Assembly: GCA_003446665.1 (NCBI GenBank)
Contig: DMCT01000047.1
Span: 3,219 to 26,860, forward strand
Source: Synergistaceae bacterium
GTDB lineage: Bacteria; Synergistota; Synergistia; Synergistales; Thermovirgaceae
Length of the DNA: 23,642 bases
Reading direction: 5' to 3'
Shown here: positions 7,895 to 15,798 of the stretch, piece by piece
Position numbering within the stretch: position 1 is the stretch's first letter
Layout of the letters: every line of letters starts with the position of its first letter
Translations under genes and position numbers: made by a program
The notes under the pieces: model-generated
What the model was told of the DNA's origin: nothing
The model's database searches: none
Seen by the model: only the letters and a program-made list of their open reading frames with translations

Positions 7895-8755
7895 CTAGAA
7901 CCTTTCAAGGCTCTCGCGCAGGGCCTTTTTGGTGAGTTCCCCCACCATGGAGACCCGGTATTCCCTACTGGCCCTGACATCGGTGATGGGATCCACGCAT
8001 CCCATAGCCGCTTCGGCCACTTTTTCAAGAAGTGACTCGTCGGGTGAAGCAACTCCCCTTAGGAGGTCTTCTGCGACTTTTGCTCTTACAGGCCTTGGAG
8101 TCACCGCGGCAAAAGAAAGCCGGTATTCCCTTCCGCTGGGCGTATCGGTTATTACACAGGCTACACCCACCTGTGCCAGATCGAGGGCGTTACGTCTACC
8201 CAGCTTCAGGTAGCGCCCTGCAGAGTGACCCTTCAGCACAGGAAGTTCAACCGCCTTTGCTATTTCCCCTTTTTGCAAAATATTTTTCCGTGGTCCGGTT
8301 ATGAAATCCATTATCGGAACCTTTCTTTCGCCCGCGGGACCCGACATGTGCATTACGCCATCGTACACGCAACAAGGGGCGATCATGTCTCCCGATGGCA
8401 CTGCAGAACAAAGGTTGCCCACCACTGTTGCCTTGTTGCGCATCACAAAGTCCGAATGGGAAAGGGCCGCATCCACCAGAGCCGGGTAGAATTTCCCGGC
8501 CTGTGGATGTTCCGCGACTTCGTTAATTGTAGCGAGGGCACCGATGACTAATCCCCTGGATGGATCGAAGGAAATATCCTTAAGCTCTTCTATCAGGGAA
8601 AGGTCAACGATCAACTCGGGATGGACAAGGTTTTTTTTCATCCAGACCAACAGATCCGTGCCTCCAGCCTTGACTGCAGTCTTGGGACCGTTTCTGGAAA
8701 GAATCTCAAGAGCCTCCTTTAAAGTGGCTGGACGTTCCAACTCGAAAGCAAGCAT
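7895..8755 (-). CDS. Molybdenum hydroxylase FAD-binding subunit
   Basis: A 286-residue flavoprotein subunit of the CO dehydrogenase/xanthine dehydrogenase type. FAD-contact segments are visible: KAGGTDLLVWMK near residue 31, and the ATVVGNLCSAVPSGD stretch near residue 115, which is the usual AT-x-GGN segment with Val in place of the first Gly. The C-terminal third matches the CODH flavoprotein C-terminal domain (KLGRRNALDLAQVGVAC onward). It passes electrons to NAD or another acceptor. AAGGAG precedes the ATG at 8755. It is the first gene of the three-gene hydroxylase-1 set. It is also the only flavoprotein for either hydroxylase in this window, so it may serve both. Confidence 0.92.
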   Translation of the reverse strand: MLAFELERPATLKEALEILSRNGPKTAVKAGGTDLLVWMKKNLVHPELIVDLSLIEELKDISFDPSRGLVIGALATINEVAEHPQAGKFYPALVDAALSHSDFVMRNKATVVGNLCSAVPSGDMIAPCCVYDGVMHMSGPAGERKVPIMDFITGPRKNILQKGEIAKAVELPVLKGHSAGRYLKLGRRNALDLAQVGVACVITDTPSGREYRLSFAAVTPRPVRAKVAEDLLRGVASPDESLLEKVAEAAMGCVDPITDVRASREYRVSMVGELTKKALRESLERF

Positions 8756-8846
8756 AAAACCACTCCTTTATTTAGCCCCGTTGCCTCTTCGGCGTAAATT
8801 TTTGTTTGCGCCTGCTTCCCTTCTTTCGAATGCACGAAAGAAAATG

Positions 8847-8878
8847 GAAGGGGAGATCAATTACCAGATCTCCCCTTC
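8847..8878 (-). terminator. Hairpin terminator after the cyclase gene
   Basis: A perfect 12-bp stem (gaaggggagatc 8847-8858 with 8867-8878) and eight-base loop start 10 bases after the cyclase stop. On the minus strand the stem is followed by CATTTTCTTTC, a loose T-rich tract. A six-bp hairpin (8823-8828 with 8835-8840) follows. This probably ends the DUF2877-to-cyclase transcript. No clear promoter for the FAD gene is visible in the remaining 70 bases. Confidence 0.6.
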
Positions 8879-8888
8879 ATGCATTTGC

Positions 8889-9692
8889 CTATTCTTCTGC
8901 GAAGGCGACGATACGGCTGATACTGGATTCCCCGCCGACGAACCTCCAGGGAAAACAACCAATGGTAACGCGTTTCCCGAGAACCTTGTCGATGTCTCCT
9001 CCAAGGCATTCGGCATGGATGATATTTTCCGGGAAAAGATCGATGTGCATCAACTGGTAATCTTCGGGCGGGAAGAAATCATCCAGTCCCTTGCCGTATT
9101 TCTTCTTGAGGTGAGCATCGGCCTGCTTGGCCTGGGCAGGCATCCATTCCCTGATCTTGGTGTTCATCGGGTGATCGGCTGAACCGCAATCCACGCCTAT
9201 CCACTTGATCTTGCGTTTCCTGCACCACTGGGCAAATTCTCTTGTCGGGCCGGGATGCTTGACCATGTAGCGCACCTCGTCGGCTTCCGGCTGATCCCAA
9301 CCGTAACGGTGATAGCCTGTGTTGATAATCAGAATATCCCCGTCGTGGATCTCGGCCCTTTCTTCGATATCCTTGCTGGTATAAATACCGTAGTCTTCAG
9401 CGATGTCGGAGATATCAACAACGACGCCCGGACCTACGAGAAAGTTCTTGAGTTCCAGGCTGGCGATATCGCCGCCGTGGGTGCAAAAATGCACAGGCCC
9501 GTCAAGATGTGTCCCCACATGGTTGGAGTGAGTCAAAAGTTGTCCGTTCGCTCCGTTCGGCGCAAGCCGTTTGAAAAACTTTATCTGAAGCGGTTCATAC
9601 GTCGGCCACGGTGGGGTCAAGTGGCTCAAAGGAATCGTCAAATCGTAAATCGTAAGTTTATCCCAGTTTTTCAGTTCCCAGTTCATACTCAT
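8889..9692 (-). CDS. Cyclase/kynurenine-formamidase-like metal hydrolase
   Basis: A 267-residue member of the cyclase family. The defining metal-binding motif H-x-G-T-H-x-D-x-P-x-H is present as H58-VGT-H62-L-D64-GPV-H68. Family members (kynurenine formamidase, isatin hydrolase and relatives) hydrolyse an amide bond, often within a ring or a formamide, using Mn or Zn. The substrate here is unknown. Placement after the DUF1116 gene in a heterocycle-degradation locus suggests ring opening, or hydrolysis of a ring-derived amide. The start at 9692 is supported by AGGAGG about ten bases upstream; an alternative ATG lies two codons in. The 83-base leader contains a tandem 12-mer (tttttgttttaa at 9709-9720 and 9721-9732). 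Confidence 0.88.
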   Translation of the reverse strand: MSMNWELKNWDKLTIYDLTIPLSHLTPPWPTYEPLQIKFFKRLAPNGANGQLLTHSNHVGTHLDGPVHFCTHGGDIASLELKNFLVGPGVVVDISDIAEDYGIYTSKDIEERAEIHDGDILIINTGYHRYGWDQPEADEVRYMVKHPGPTREFAQWCRKRKIKWIGVDCGSADHPMNTKIREWMPAQAKQADAHLKKKYGKGLDDFFPPEDYQLMHIDLFPENIIHAECLGGDIDKVLGKRVTIGCFPWRFVGGESSISRIVAFAEE

Positions 9693-9775
9693 TATTCAAA
9701 CTCCTCCTTTTTTGTTTTAATTTTTGTTTTAAGCCAGACTTTTAAAAACTTCAACAACTCAACAACGAACGACTG

Positions 9776-11035
9776 TCAATCCTCCAGATATTTGTCCACA
9801 AAAGCTGCAGCCGCCTTGTTGAAAGCCTCGGCAGGCATCCGGACTATTCCCGCTCCTGCCTGGCCCTTTCCAGGTTCCTTGTGTGCCGCCCCTGTATCGA
9901 GCACCGGCGTAATACCCGTTTCCACTACCTTGATTACATCTATGCCGGTCGGGGTGCCGCGGAAGTTCAGCGAAGGAATGGTATAGGTGTTGTTCTCCGT
10001 CATGGTTATTTCGTACATCTCAAAGGTATACTTGGCCGCGTCTTCGGGAGTACCGCCTATAAACTGCACTATCGCCGGTGCCGCAGCAAGGGCAAAACCA
10101 CCTATGCCCAGAGTCTCCATAATCGCGCTGTCACCGATGTCCCTGTTTACATCGTCTTTCGTAAATCCAGGGAAAAGCAGAACGTCGGGCAATGCCGCCT
10201 CGCAGGTAAACCATTGGTCTCCGAGACCGGATATCCTGACTCCCATTTCAGTTCCGTTTCTGGCCATGGTCGTAACCAAAGACGAGCCTTCCACTCCATG
10301 GGAGGCTTCAGTGCTTGCTTTTGCCGCGGCCATGGCAAGATTAAGGAAAAAATGGTCGTTTTTGTCGATGAACCTGAAGATATCCGGCAAGTCGCCTACG
10401 TCGGGAGCGGCTTCGATCAAAAAAGGCGCGATAGCCCTGAAAAAGAGACTCGTCCCCGCCTTGTTGCGATTGTGCATTTCGTCGCCCATGTGCAGTGACT
10501 GCGCCATTATATTCTTGAGGTCTATCCCACCTTGTGCATCGAAAGCCTTTTTAACGCCCGCCTGGAGATTGGGGTAGAGAATATGGCGCATCCATTTGAG
10601 GTGCTCTATGACTTCCGGGGAAAACGCCCCCATCCTCATTACCTTCCCCAATCCTTCATTCATACTGCAGAAAGCCTTGTTGCCGCGATCCCCGTTTTCG
10701 ACGATAAAAACAGGCATATTGGGACTAGTAACGCCCGCCATGGGACCTACTGCATGGTGATGATGACAAGGATCGAAGCACACATCCCCTTTTTCGGCTA
10801 TCTTTTGCGCCTCTTCCGGCGTTTCAGCCCAACCCTCATAAAGGCAGGCCGCCATGACAGCACCTCGCATGGGCCCCGACATGTTCTCCCAATCAATTGG
10901 GGGACCCGCATGAAGAAGAGACCGTTCTCCCATATCCGGGATTACATCTTTTGCCAGCCCCATACCAACGAGGATCGGCTGGGCTGAAAGTAGGCGTGAT
11001 ATTGCCTCCTGGTTTGCCTTATCGATATCAACCAT
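9776..11035 (-). CDS. allG: DUF1116 protein, AllG/YlbE-like oxamate carbamoyltransferase subunit
   Basis: A 419-residue protein of the DUF1116 family, very like E. coli YlbE (AllG). Conserved segments seen: LLHAGPPIDWENMSGPMRGA near the N-terminus, the histidine-rich DPCHHHHAVGPMAGVTS near residue 95, FCSMNEGLGKVMRMGA, MARNGTEMGVRISGLG and VETGITPVLDTGAAHKE. In E. coli FdrA, YlbE and YlbF are reported to form the oxamate carbamoyltransferase of allantoin fermentation, turning oxalurate plus phosphate into oxamate and carbamoyl phosphate. The role here is by family and gene context. The ATG at 11035 is preferred over the GTG at 11044, because the AGGGG at the end of the preceding mini-gene is correctly placed for it. 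Intact, unlike the split copy in laboratory E. coli. Confidence 0.87.
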   Translation of the reverse strand: MVDIDKANQEAISRLLSAQPILVGMGLAKDVIPDMGERSLLHAGPPIDWENMSGPMRGAVMAACLYEGWAETPEEAQKIAEKGDVCFDPCHHHHAVGPMAGVTSPNMPVFIVENGDRGNKAFCSMNEGLGKVMRMGAFSPEVIEHLKWMRHILYPNLQAGVKKAFDAQGGIDLKNIMAQSLHMGDEMHNRNKAGTSLFFRAIAPFLIEAAPDVGDLPDIFRFIDKNDHFFLNLAMAAAKASTEASHGVEGSSLVTTMARNGTEMGVRISGLGDQWFTCEAALPDVLLFPGFTKDDVNRDIGDSAIMETLGIGGFALAAAPAIVQFIGGTPEDAAKYTFEMYEITMTENNTYTIPSLNFRGTPTGIDVIKVVETGITPVLDTGAAHKEPGKGQAGAGIVRMPAEAFNKAAAAFVDKYLED

Positions 11036-11047
11036 TCTTTTCACCCC

Positions 11048-11224
11048 TCACTTTTTCTTGAGTTTCTTCAGTTTCGACAACAGGTCGGACTCAACCTGGG
11101 GAGGACGCCAATCCATCAGGACAGTGGGCACTTCTTGCTCTTCGAGATCCATGGCGAATTGCTCAACGCCTATGTTTATGACCTTTGGCCCATTTTTGAG
11201 CAGATCCTGTATTCGTTCGTTCAT
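11048..11224 (-). CDS. 58-residue FdrA-domain mini-protein
   Basis: A short gene between the FdrA and DUF1116 genes. Its protein starts MNERIQDLLKN, continues with KVINIGVEQFAMDLEEQEVP and MDWRPP, and ends in a lysine-rich tail (KLKKLKKK). It begins seven bases after the FdrA stop and ends 12 bases before the DUF1116 start, whose ribosome binding site overlaps its stop. AAAGGG lies upstream of its ATG. The INxG...FAxxLxxQ.VP...xDWRPP pattern resembles short proteins annotated as 'fdrA domain protein'. FdrA here (510 residues) plus this protein (58) approaches the ~555 residues of E. coli FdrA, so it may be a detached C-terminal segment. The function is inferred: a small subunit of the carbamoyltransferase complex. 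Confidence 0.8.
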   Translation of the reverse strand: MNERIQDLLKNGPKVINIGVEQFAMDLEEQEVPTVLMDWRPPQVESDLLSKLKKLKKK

Positions 11225-11231
11225 TTATTTA

Positions 11232-12764
11232 TCACCCTTTCAAAAGGAAGGAAGCGAGCCTGGCGGCGCGGGCATTGCTATCGCACACAATAACTCCTGC
11301 GTCCTCGAGAATGCTACGTTGTCTTGCAGCATTCTGGGGGTCGGCTTCGGTACCGCAGATGGAGGCCACAAAGGCTAAGCGGTCACCTGCTGCGGCCTTC
11401 GCCTTCAGGACGCCTTCGGCGAGATCTTTGGCCGGGTCGGGATTACAACCGTAGCCGATAACCACGTCAAAAAGAATTACGCCGACTTCCGGATCTTTAG
11501 CCTCCTCGACGAATCGGCCAGCCCTTAAAGAGACGTCGATCATAGGGTGAAGCCGTCCCTGGGTGAACTCGTCTTCTCCGTAGTCTACTATAGTGTGTTC
11601 CACCGAGGTCAAGCTGTCCTCAAGTTTGAGATCTTTTTTCAGGGGAGTGTTGCTGTGAATCGGACCTAAAAGATCCTGCGCTATGACCTGGGCTTCGTAG
11701 CAAAGGGTACCACCGGAATAAAGCCCTCTCAACCAACCTTTTCGCGGACCATGTTTTTTGGCAAGCTTCCTGTGGTCTTCATAAGCTTCCTCAAGGTCTT
11801 TCCGGACTTTGGCCACATCTTCACCCTTGGCCAGAGCAGCCGCCACGGCAGCAGTTTCTTCGAGCTCGGTACAGATATATACACCATTACGGTCTCCCCT
11901 GGACTCGCCGCCGATAAAACCCAATACAGCAGGTTTGTCACCCCGGGATATACGGTCCAGGATCATTTTCTCAACTTCCGGTGCCGGAGGCTTTCCTATG
12001 ACCACCAAGATCTCCACCTCGTCATCCTCGAGAAGCCTTTCGGTCGCCATTTCAGCCATTATGCCGCCCACTTCGGCCCTTACATCCCTGCCGCCGGTAC
12101 CGATACCGTGCAGGGTCCCCACACCTCGCCTTGCCAGCTGGACATGGACTTCCTGAAGTCCTGTCCCGGCCGCCGCGACTATCGAGACAGGACCGGTAGG
12201 GCAGATGTTGGCCATCCCCATAGCGACGCCACGCACTATCGCAGTGCCGCAGTCAGGACCCATTACCAAAAGACCCTTCTCACGGGCGAGTTTCTTTATC
12301 TCTATTTCCTTTTCCAGCGGAACATTGTCAGAATAAAGCATGACGTTAAGGCCCTTGTGCAGGCAATCCAACGCTACGTCGCCGGCAAACCTTCCCGCCA
12401 CCGATATCATCGCGATATTGGCTTCGGGGAGAACGGATATGGCTCCATCCAGGCTTCGGGGTTTGTAACTCTCGCTTTTCCCACCGCTTTTCTTCCACGG
12501 CGGATTTGCGAGATATTCCTTCGACTTTGACAGGGCTTCATCTAGAACAGCTTCGTCACCCGAAATGGCTACGACAAGGTCGTTGGGAGTCACATCGATC
12601 CCTGACAGGTCGAAACCGGCGGCCGCCAATATGCGTAGGTTCGCTTCCGTTCCCATCGACAGCGAGGCGTTTTCGACGCCTTCCATGCTCGTTATTTCCT
12701 TGGCAACTCGCATTAGCGTTATGCTGTCGTAATACATGCGAGGCATAACTTCCAATCGCTGCAA
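11232..12764 (-). CDS. fdrA: FdrA/AllF-like carbamoyltransferase subunit
   Basis: A 510-residue FdrA-family protein related to the succinyl-CoA synthetase alpha subunit. Visible marks: an N-terminal domain (MYYDSITLMRVAKEI, MGTEANLRIL), a CoA-binding-like Rossmann segment (GLNVMLYSDNVP then MGPDCGTAIVRG), the IGTGGRDVRAEVGG loop, and a C-terminal ligase-like domain with DVVIGYGCNPDPA and CGTEADPQ. In E. coli FdrA (AllF) is a component of oxamate carbamoyltransferase. The start is a TTG at 12764 placed nine bases after GGAGG; the next ATG lies inside the conserved N-terminus. It is about 45 residues shorter than E. coli FdrA at the C-terminus, and the following mini-gene may supply the missing part. 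It is flanked by DUF2877 (26 bases upstream) and the mini-gene (seven bases downstream). Confidence 0.88.
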   Translation of the reverse strand: MQRLEVMPRMYYDSITLMRVAKEITSMEGVENASLSMGTEANLRILAAAGFDLSGIDVTPNDLVVAISGDEAVLDEALSKSKEYLANPPWKKSGGKSESYKPRSLDGAISVLPEANIAMISVAGRFAGDVALDCLHKGLNVMLYSDNVPLEKEIEIKKLAREKGLLVMGPDCGTAIVRGVAMGMANICPTGPVSIVAAAGTGLQEVHVQLARRGVGTLHGIGTGGRDVRAEVGGIMAEMATERLLEDDEVEILVVIGKPPAPEVEKMILDRISRGDKPAVLGFIGGESRGDRNGVYICTELEETAAVAAALAKGEDVAKVRKDLEEAYEDHRKLAKKHGPRKGWLRGLYSGGTLCYEAQVIAQDLLGPIHSNTPLKKDLKLEDSLTSVEHTIVDYGEDEFTQGRLHPMIDVSLRAGRFVEEAKDPEVGVILFDVVIGYGCNPDPAKDLAEGVLKAKAAAGDRLAFVASICGTEADPQNAARQRSILEDAGVIVCDSNARAARLASFLLKG

Positions 12765-12790
12765 GTACGATCACCTCCCGAGGCGTAAAT

Positions 12791-13516
12791 CTAAATGGAT
12801 GATTCTTTCCTGTTTAACGCTTTTTCCAGTCCGGAGGCAAATCCCGCAAGCCAAGCCCTTCCTGAAGTATGGCCCCACTGCAACAGCGTCCCCGCCGCGT
12901 CCTGAACCTCTTGCGGGGAGTTACTCTGCAGAGCATCAATCAGTCTCAGGGGACCTATCCATGTCTTTCCTTCAAGGGCATCTGAAATTATGTTTTCAGA
13001 AAGCCATGTAGTAACACCCTTTTGGAAAAAACGCAAAAAGCTCTCGAGGAGGATGTCGGTCTCTTGATTCCCGCACCACTTTAGAGCCACGATCCAACCT
13101 GTTATCCAGTCATCACCGGCCGGGGTATGTCCTGGGCCTAGGCCAACCAGGGCTACAATTTCTTCGACACTTTCCGGCTCTCCCGGAAGAGGCAACTCCA
13201 GGTCGCCTGTGAGGAAAATCCACTCCCTCCACAGGGGGCGCCACCGAGAATTTGGCACACCAGGCTTTATCTCAGGGTCAAAAACAATGGTTCCTGCATC
13301 AGGTAAAGGGATGAAAACCAGTTCGTCTCCCTCTTTAACACAGGGCAACTCTTCCAACCAAGCGCTCCTGGGCCCAAGGCTCGCTACTTCTGCAACCAGG
13401 CTGAAACGTTTTGAGCTCTTGTCTTCCAGATTTATTGTTCTTGAATGACGCTCCCGAACTCGAAACAGCTCCGTTTCTACGGGCCAATCAGTACTTATTC
13501 CCGAAATTCTGAACAA
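12791..13516 (-). CDS. allH: DUF2877 protein, AllH/YlbF-like carbamoyltransferase subunit
   Basis: A 241-residue DUF2877 protein. The family signature LVGLGPGHTPAGDDWITGW lies near residue 125, and the N-terminal half has the expected beta-rich character (ERHSRTINLEDKSSKRFSLV). E. coli YlbF (AllH, ~271 residues) is the third component of oxamate carbamoyltransferase. Gene order here (DUF2877, FdrA, mini-protein, DUF1116) differs from E. coli (fdrA, ylbE, ylbF). The start is a TTG at 13516 with a weak GGCAGG-type site; it is the least certain start in this operon. Its leader is only about 48 bases from the tip of an IS4-family relic, so the operon promoter is either in those bases or within the relic. 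Confidence 0.82.
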   Translation of the reverse strand: MFRISGISTDWPVETELFRVRERHSRTINLEDKSSKRFSLVAEVASLGPRSAWLEELPCVKEGDELVFIPLPDAGTIVFDPEIKPGVPNSRWRPLWREWIFLTGDLELPLPGEPESVEEIVALVGLGPGHTPAGDDWITGWIVALKWCGNQETDILLESFLRFFQKGVTTWLSENIISDALEGKTWIGPLRLIDALQSNSPQEVQDAAGTLLQWGHTSGRAWLAGFASGLEKALNRKESSI

Positions 13517-13564
13517 GAACTAACCTGCCTCTCTCTTTTTCTTAAACATAGATTATCCCAGACG

Positions 13565-13860
13565 TGTCCAAAAAAGTTTTTGTAGAAATTAAAAATGCCC
13601 CCGCGACTTTGGAATATCCTTGGTTTGCCAAGAAGGCCAAATCCCCTGAAAAGGGAGATAAATGTCATCCCAAAGGGATAGAGCCTGTTCAGTCCAAATT
13701 CTCGCGGAAATGCCGTGTAAAGACTTTTAAAAAATGCCAGCGAAACAGGGTACTGAAGGTCACGCAAAGGCCTTCACTTCCCTGACCCTTGCCGTTACAG
13801 GGTCATGTTTTCAATTTCCAGATGTTTTGGACATCCATGAGAATAGAATATCCAAAGACA
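13565..13860 (+). mobile_element. IS4-family relic, left end and broken transposase N-terminus
   Basis: From TGTCCAAAAAAG at 13565 the sequence matches, with scattered differences, the left end of the relic at 478-378 (read on the minus strand). Shared words include gtagaaattaaa, ggtttgcca/agtttgcca and gcctgttcagtc. The transposase N-terminus is recognisable only in pieces and in two frames: SLFSP after an in-frame stop, ILAEMPCKDF then a stop, and GTEGHAKAFTS. So several frameshifts and stops have accumulated. The rest of the element is gone and its right limit is approximate. The remainder of the 538-base gap (13861-14054) shows no gene or clear terminator; a short inverted repeat (tgaccct 13783-13789, agggtca 13799-13805) falls inside the relic. 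Confidence 0.7.
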
Positions 13861-14054
13861 ACATTTTCATATTCTTCCCTTACTATAACAAGGCTAATTT
13901 CAACCCCTCGCCAGAGCAATATCAAAACGCGACATCAAGGGGCCCCAATAATTGTTACTCCTTTTCCCTGCCGGATAAAACGATGCTGCCCTGCCCGACA
14001 AACTCCGGAGCAGGAACCCGGGGTACCGTTCTCACTTTCTGGGCAAGTTTGGCT

Positions 14055-15263
14055 TTACTGAAGCGTTACGTCTTTCCCTTTCCTGATCACGTGCAGGGGA
14101 GCCTCGTGTTCCCAGATCGCGTGGTAGACATCTTTGGCGTTTAACACCACCAAGTCGGCGTTCCCGCCTACTTCCAGCTTGTGCCCCCTTATCCCCATGG
14201 CTTTCGCCGCATTCGTGGTGATGAGGTCGTAAATGATTTCCATGTCGCTGAAGGTTGTCATCCACAAAAGATGCACTGCCAGGAAAGCCACTTCCAGCAT
14301 GTTGTTTCTTCCAAAGGGATAATAAGCATCCGCTATGTCATCCTGCCCGAGGGCAACTGCGATCTCTGCGTCATAGAGATCCCTAACCCGCGCATGAAGC
14401 GGACCTGTCTGCGGATCACTCACCAGGCCTATTCTGGCTTTCTTCAGCAAGGCTAACACTTTTCTGAAATACGGTTCGGGATATAACGCCATGGCACGAC
14501 AGTGCTGTGCCGTAACTCTTCCCTCCCAGCCCTCCTGTATTGTTTTTACGGCAAGCATCTCAAGGGAACGCAAACCGGGATCTCCGGCATCATCAATGAG
14601 CATGGAGACTTCTTTGTCGTACTCCGTTGCAATTGCAAACATCCTGTTGATATGTTCCTGCATGTGTTCTTCGGTATATTCTATCCAGGGTATGCCCCCA
14701 ACCACGTCAGCCCCAAGTTCCATGGCAGACCTGATGTAATCTTCAGCTCCAGGATCCCGTACGACACCATCCTGGGGGAAAGCAACAACCTGAAGATCTA
14801 CAATATCCCTGAATTCTTCTCGTGCCTTGATGAGGGCTTTTACGCCTTCAAGCTTCGCTTTCGTGTCAGTATCGGCAAAGGCCCTGATATGCGTATTCCC
14901 GTATTTTTGCGCCAGCAAGCAGGCCTTGCGGACATTTTCGATGATCCATTTTTCATCATATCTTTCCTTGATTCGTGATGCCTGTTCGATAGCTGTCATG
15001 GCCCCGCCCATGGTTCCACCATGGTACGAGGAAAGAGCATCCTGGCCTGCCATTTCAAGGGTATAAACCTTGCAAAGGTGGAGGTGTCCGTTTACAAAAG
15101 ACTCCGTAACAAGTTTTCCTTCAGCATCAATAATTTTTTCTGCATACTTTTCCGGAAGCGTTTTCTCTATCGCGGCAATCTTTTCCCCCTCAATACCGAT
15201 CGAAACTGTTTCCCGACCGGAAAAACGGGTTCGCGCGTTCTTGATCAAAAGACTGTATGACAT
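14055..15263 (-). CDS. Cytosine-deaminase-like amidohydrolase
   Basis: A 402-residue amidohydrolase-superfamily protein that aligns by eye along its length with cytosine deaminase (CodA). Seen: the HxH metal pair H60/H62 (NGHLHL), MELGADVVGGIPW, RVTAQHCRAMA with H254, and GQDDIADAYYPFG with D308/D309. The strand that in CodA reads VHCDEIDD (metal His and catalytic Glu) is MLIDDAGD here: Leu222 replaces the His and Asp225 the Glu. So metal binding and chemistry must differ from CodA; a ring amidohydrolase or deaminase on another substrate is possible. It follows the hydroxylase-2 genes with a 57-base gap and probably shares their transcript. An AAAGG/GGGGG site precedes the ATG at 15263. Confidence 0.83.
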   Translation of the reverse strand: MSYSLLIKNARTRFSGRETVSIGIEGEKIAAIEKTLPEKYAEKIIDAEGKLVTESFVNGHLHLCKVYTLEMAGQDALSSYHGGTMGGAMTAIEQASRIKERYDEKWIIENVRKACLLAQKYGNTHIRAFADTDTKAKLEGVKALIKAREEFRDIVDLQVVAFPQDGVVRDPGAEDYIRSAMELGADVVGGIPWIEYTEEHMQEHINRMFAIATEYDKEVSMLIDDAGDPGLRSLEMLAVKTIQEGWEGRVTAQHCRAMALYPEPYFRKVLALLKKARIGLVSDPQTGPLHARVRDLYDAEIAVALGQDDIADAYYPFGRNNMLEVAFLAVHLLWMTTFSDMEIIYDLITTNAAKAMGIRGHKLEVGGNADLVVLNAKDVYHAIWEHEAPLHVIRKGKDVTLQ

Positions 15264-15320
15264 TGACCTTTCCCCCTTTTTCCCAAGCTTTTTTCTTCCA
15301 CCTCGCGCATCCGGACAAGC

Positions 15321-15797
15321 CTAGTTCTGGCCGACCATCTTGGCCCTCGCCAAAAGTGCAGCTTCGAAAATCGTCTCATAACCTGTGCAACGACAGAGAT
15401 GCTTATTCAGCGCTGCTTCTATAGCTGCATCATCAGCTTCCGGATTCTCGCTGAGAAGAGCATAAACCCGCATGACGAATCCCGGCGTACAGAAACCGCA
15501 CTGTATAGCCCCGGCTTCGATGAAGGCTTGCTGAACAGGATGCAGTTCCCCCCCTTCGGTAAGACCTTCGATGGTCAAAACTGATTTCCCTTCAGCCTTT
15601 TCAGCCGGTATGACACAACTGGCAACGGCTTTCCCGTCCATAACTACAGTGCAAGCTCCACATTGACCTGTTCCACACCCAACTTTTGTTCCCTTTAATC
15701 CAAGATAATCCCTGAGTACAGAAGAGAGCATCACCCTGCCCTCTTCAAGATGCACCGTTCTGGGAATACCATTAACTGAGAAGTTCAGGACACGCAT
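15321..15797 (-). CDS. Molybdenum hydroxylase 2Fe-2S subunit 2
   Basis: A 158-residue two-cluster iron-sulfur subunit. Ligands: C41, C46, C49 and C61 ([10 protein letters not shown] then C), and C100/C103 (QCGFCTPG) with C135/C137 (HLCRCTGY). All eight are present. It transfers electrons from the large subunit encoded immediately upstream. Its ATG comes one base after that gene's stop, with GGAGG inside the upstream coding end, so translation is coupled. No FAD-subunit gene is next to it. It must use the flavoprotein of hydroxylase 1, one encoded elsewhere, or a different acceptor such as ferredoxin. Confidence 0.94.
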   Translation of the reverse strand: MRVLNFSVNGIPRTVHLEEGRVMLSSVLRDYLGLKGTKVGCGTGQCGACTVVMDGKAVASCVIPAEKAEGKSVLTIEGLTEGGELHPVQQAFIEAGAIQCGFCTPGFVMRVYALLSENPEADDAAIEAALNKHLCRCTGYETIFEAALLARAKMVGQN

Positions 15798-15798
15798 T

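Noticed and set aside
13495..14144. Open frames around the 538-base gap (13495-13767 minus, 13734-14144 plus)
   Set aside because: They run through the decayed IS end and the 3' part of the amidohydrolase, lack ribosome binding sites, and show only fragments of a transposase.
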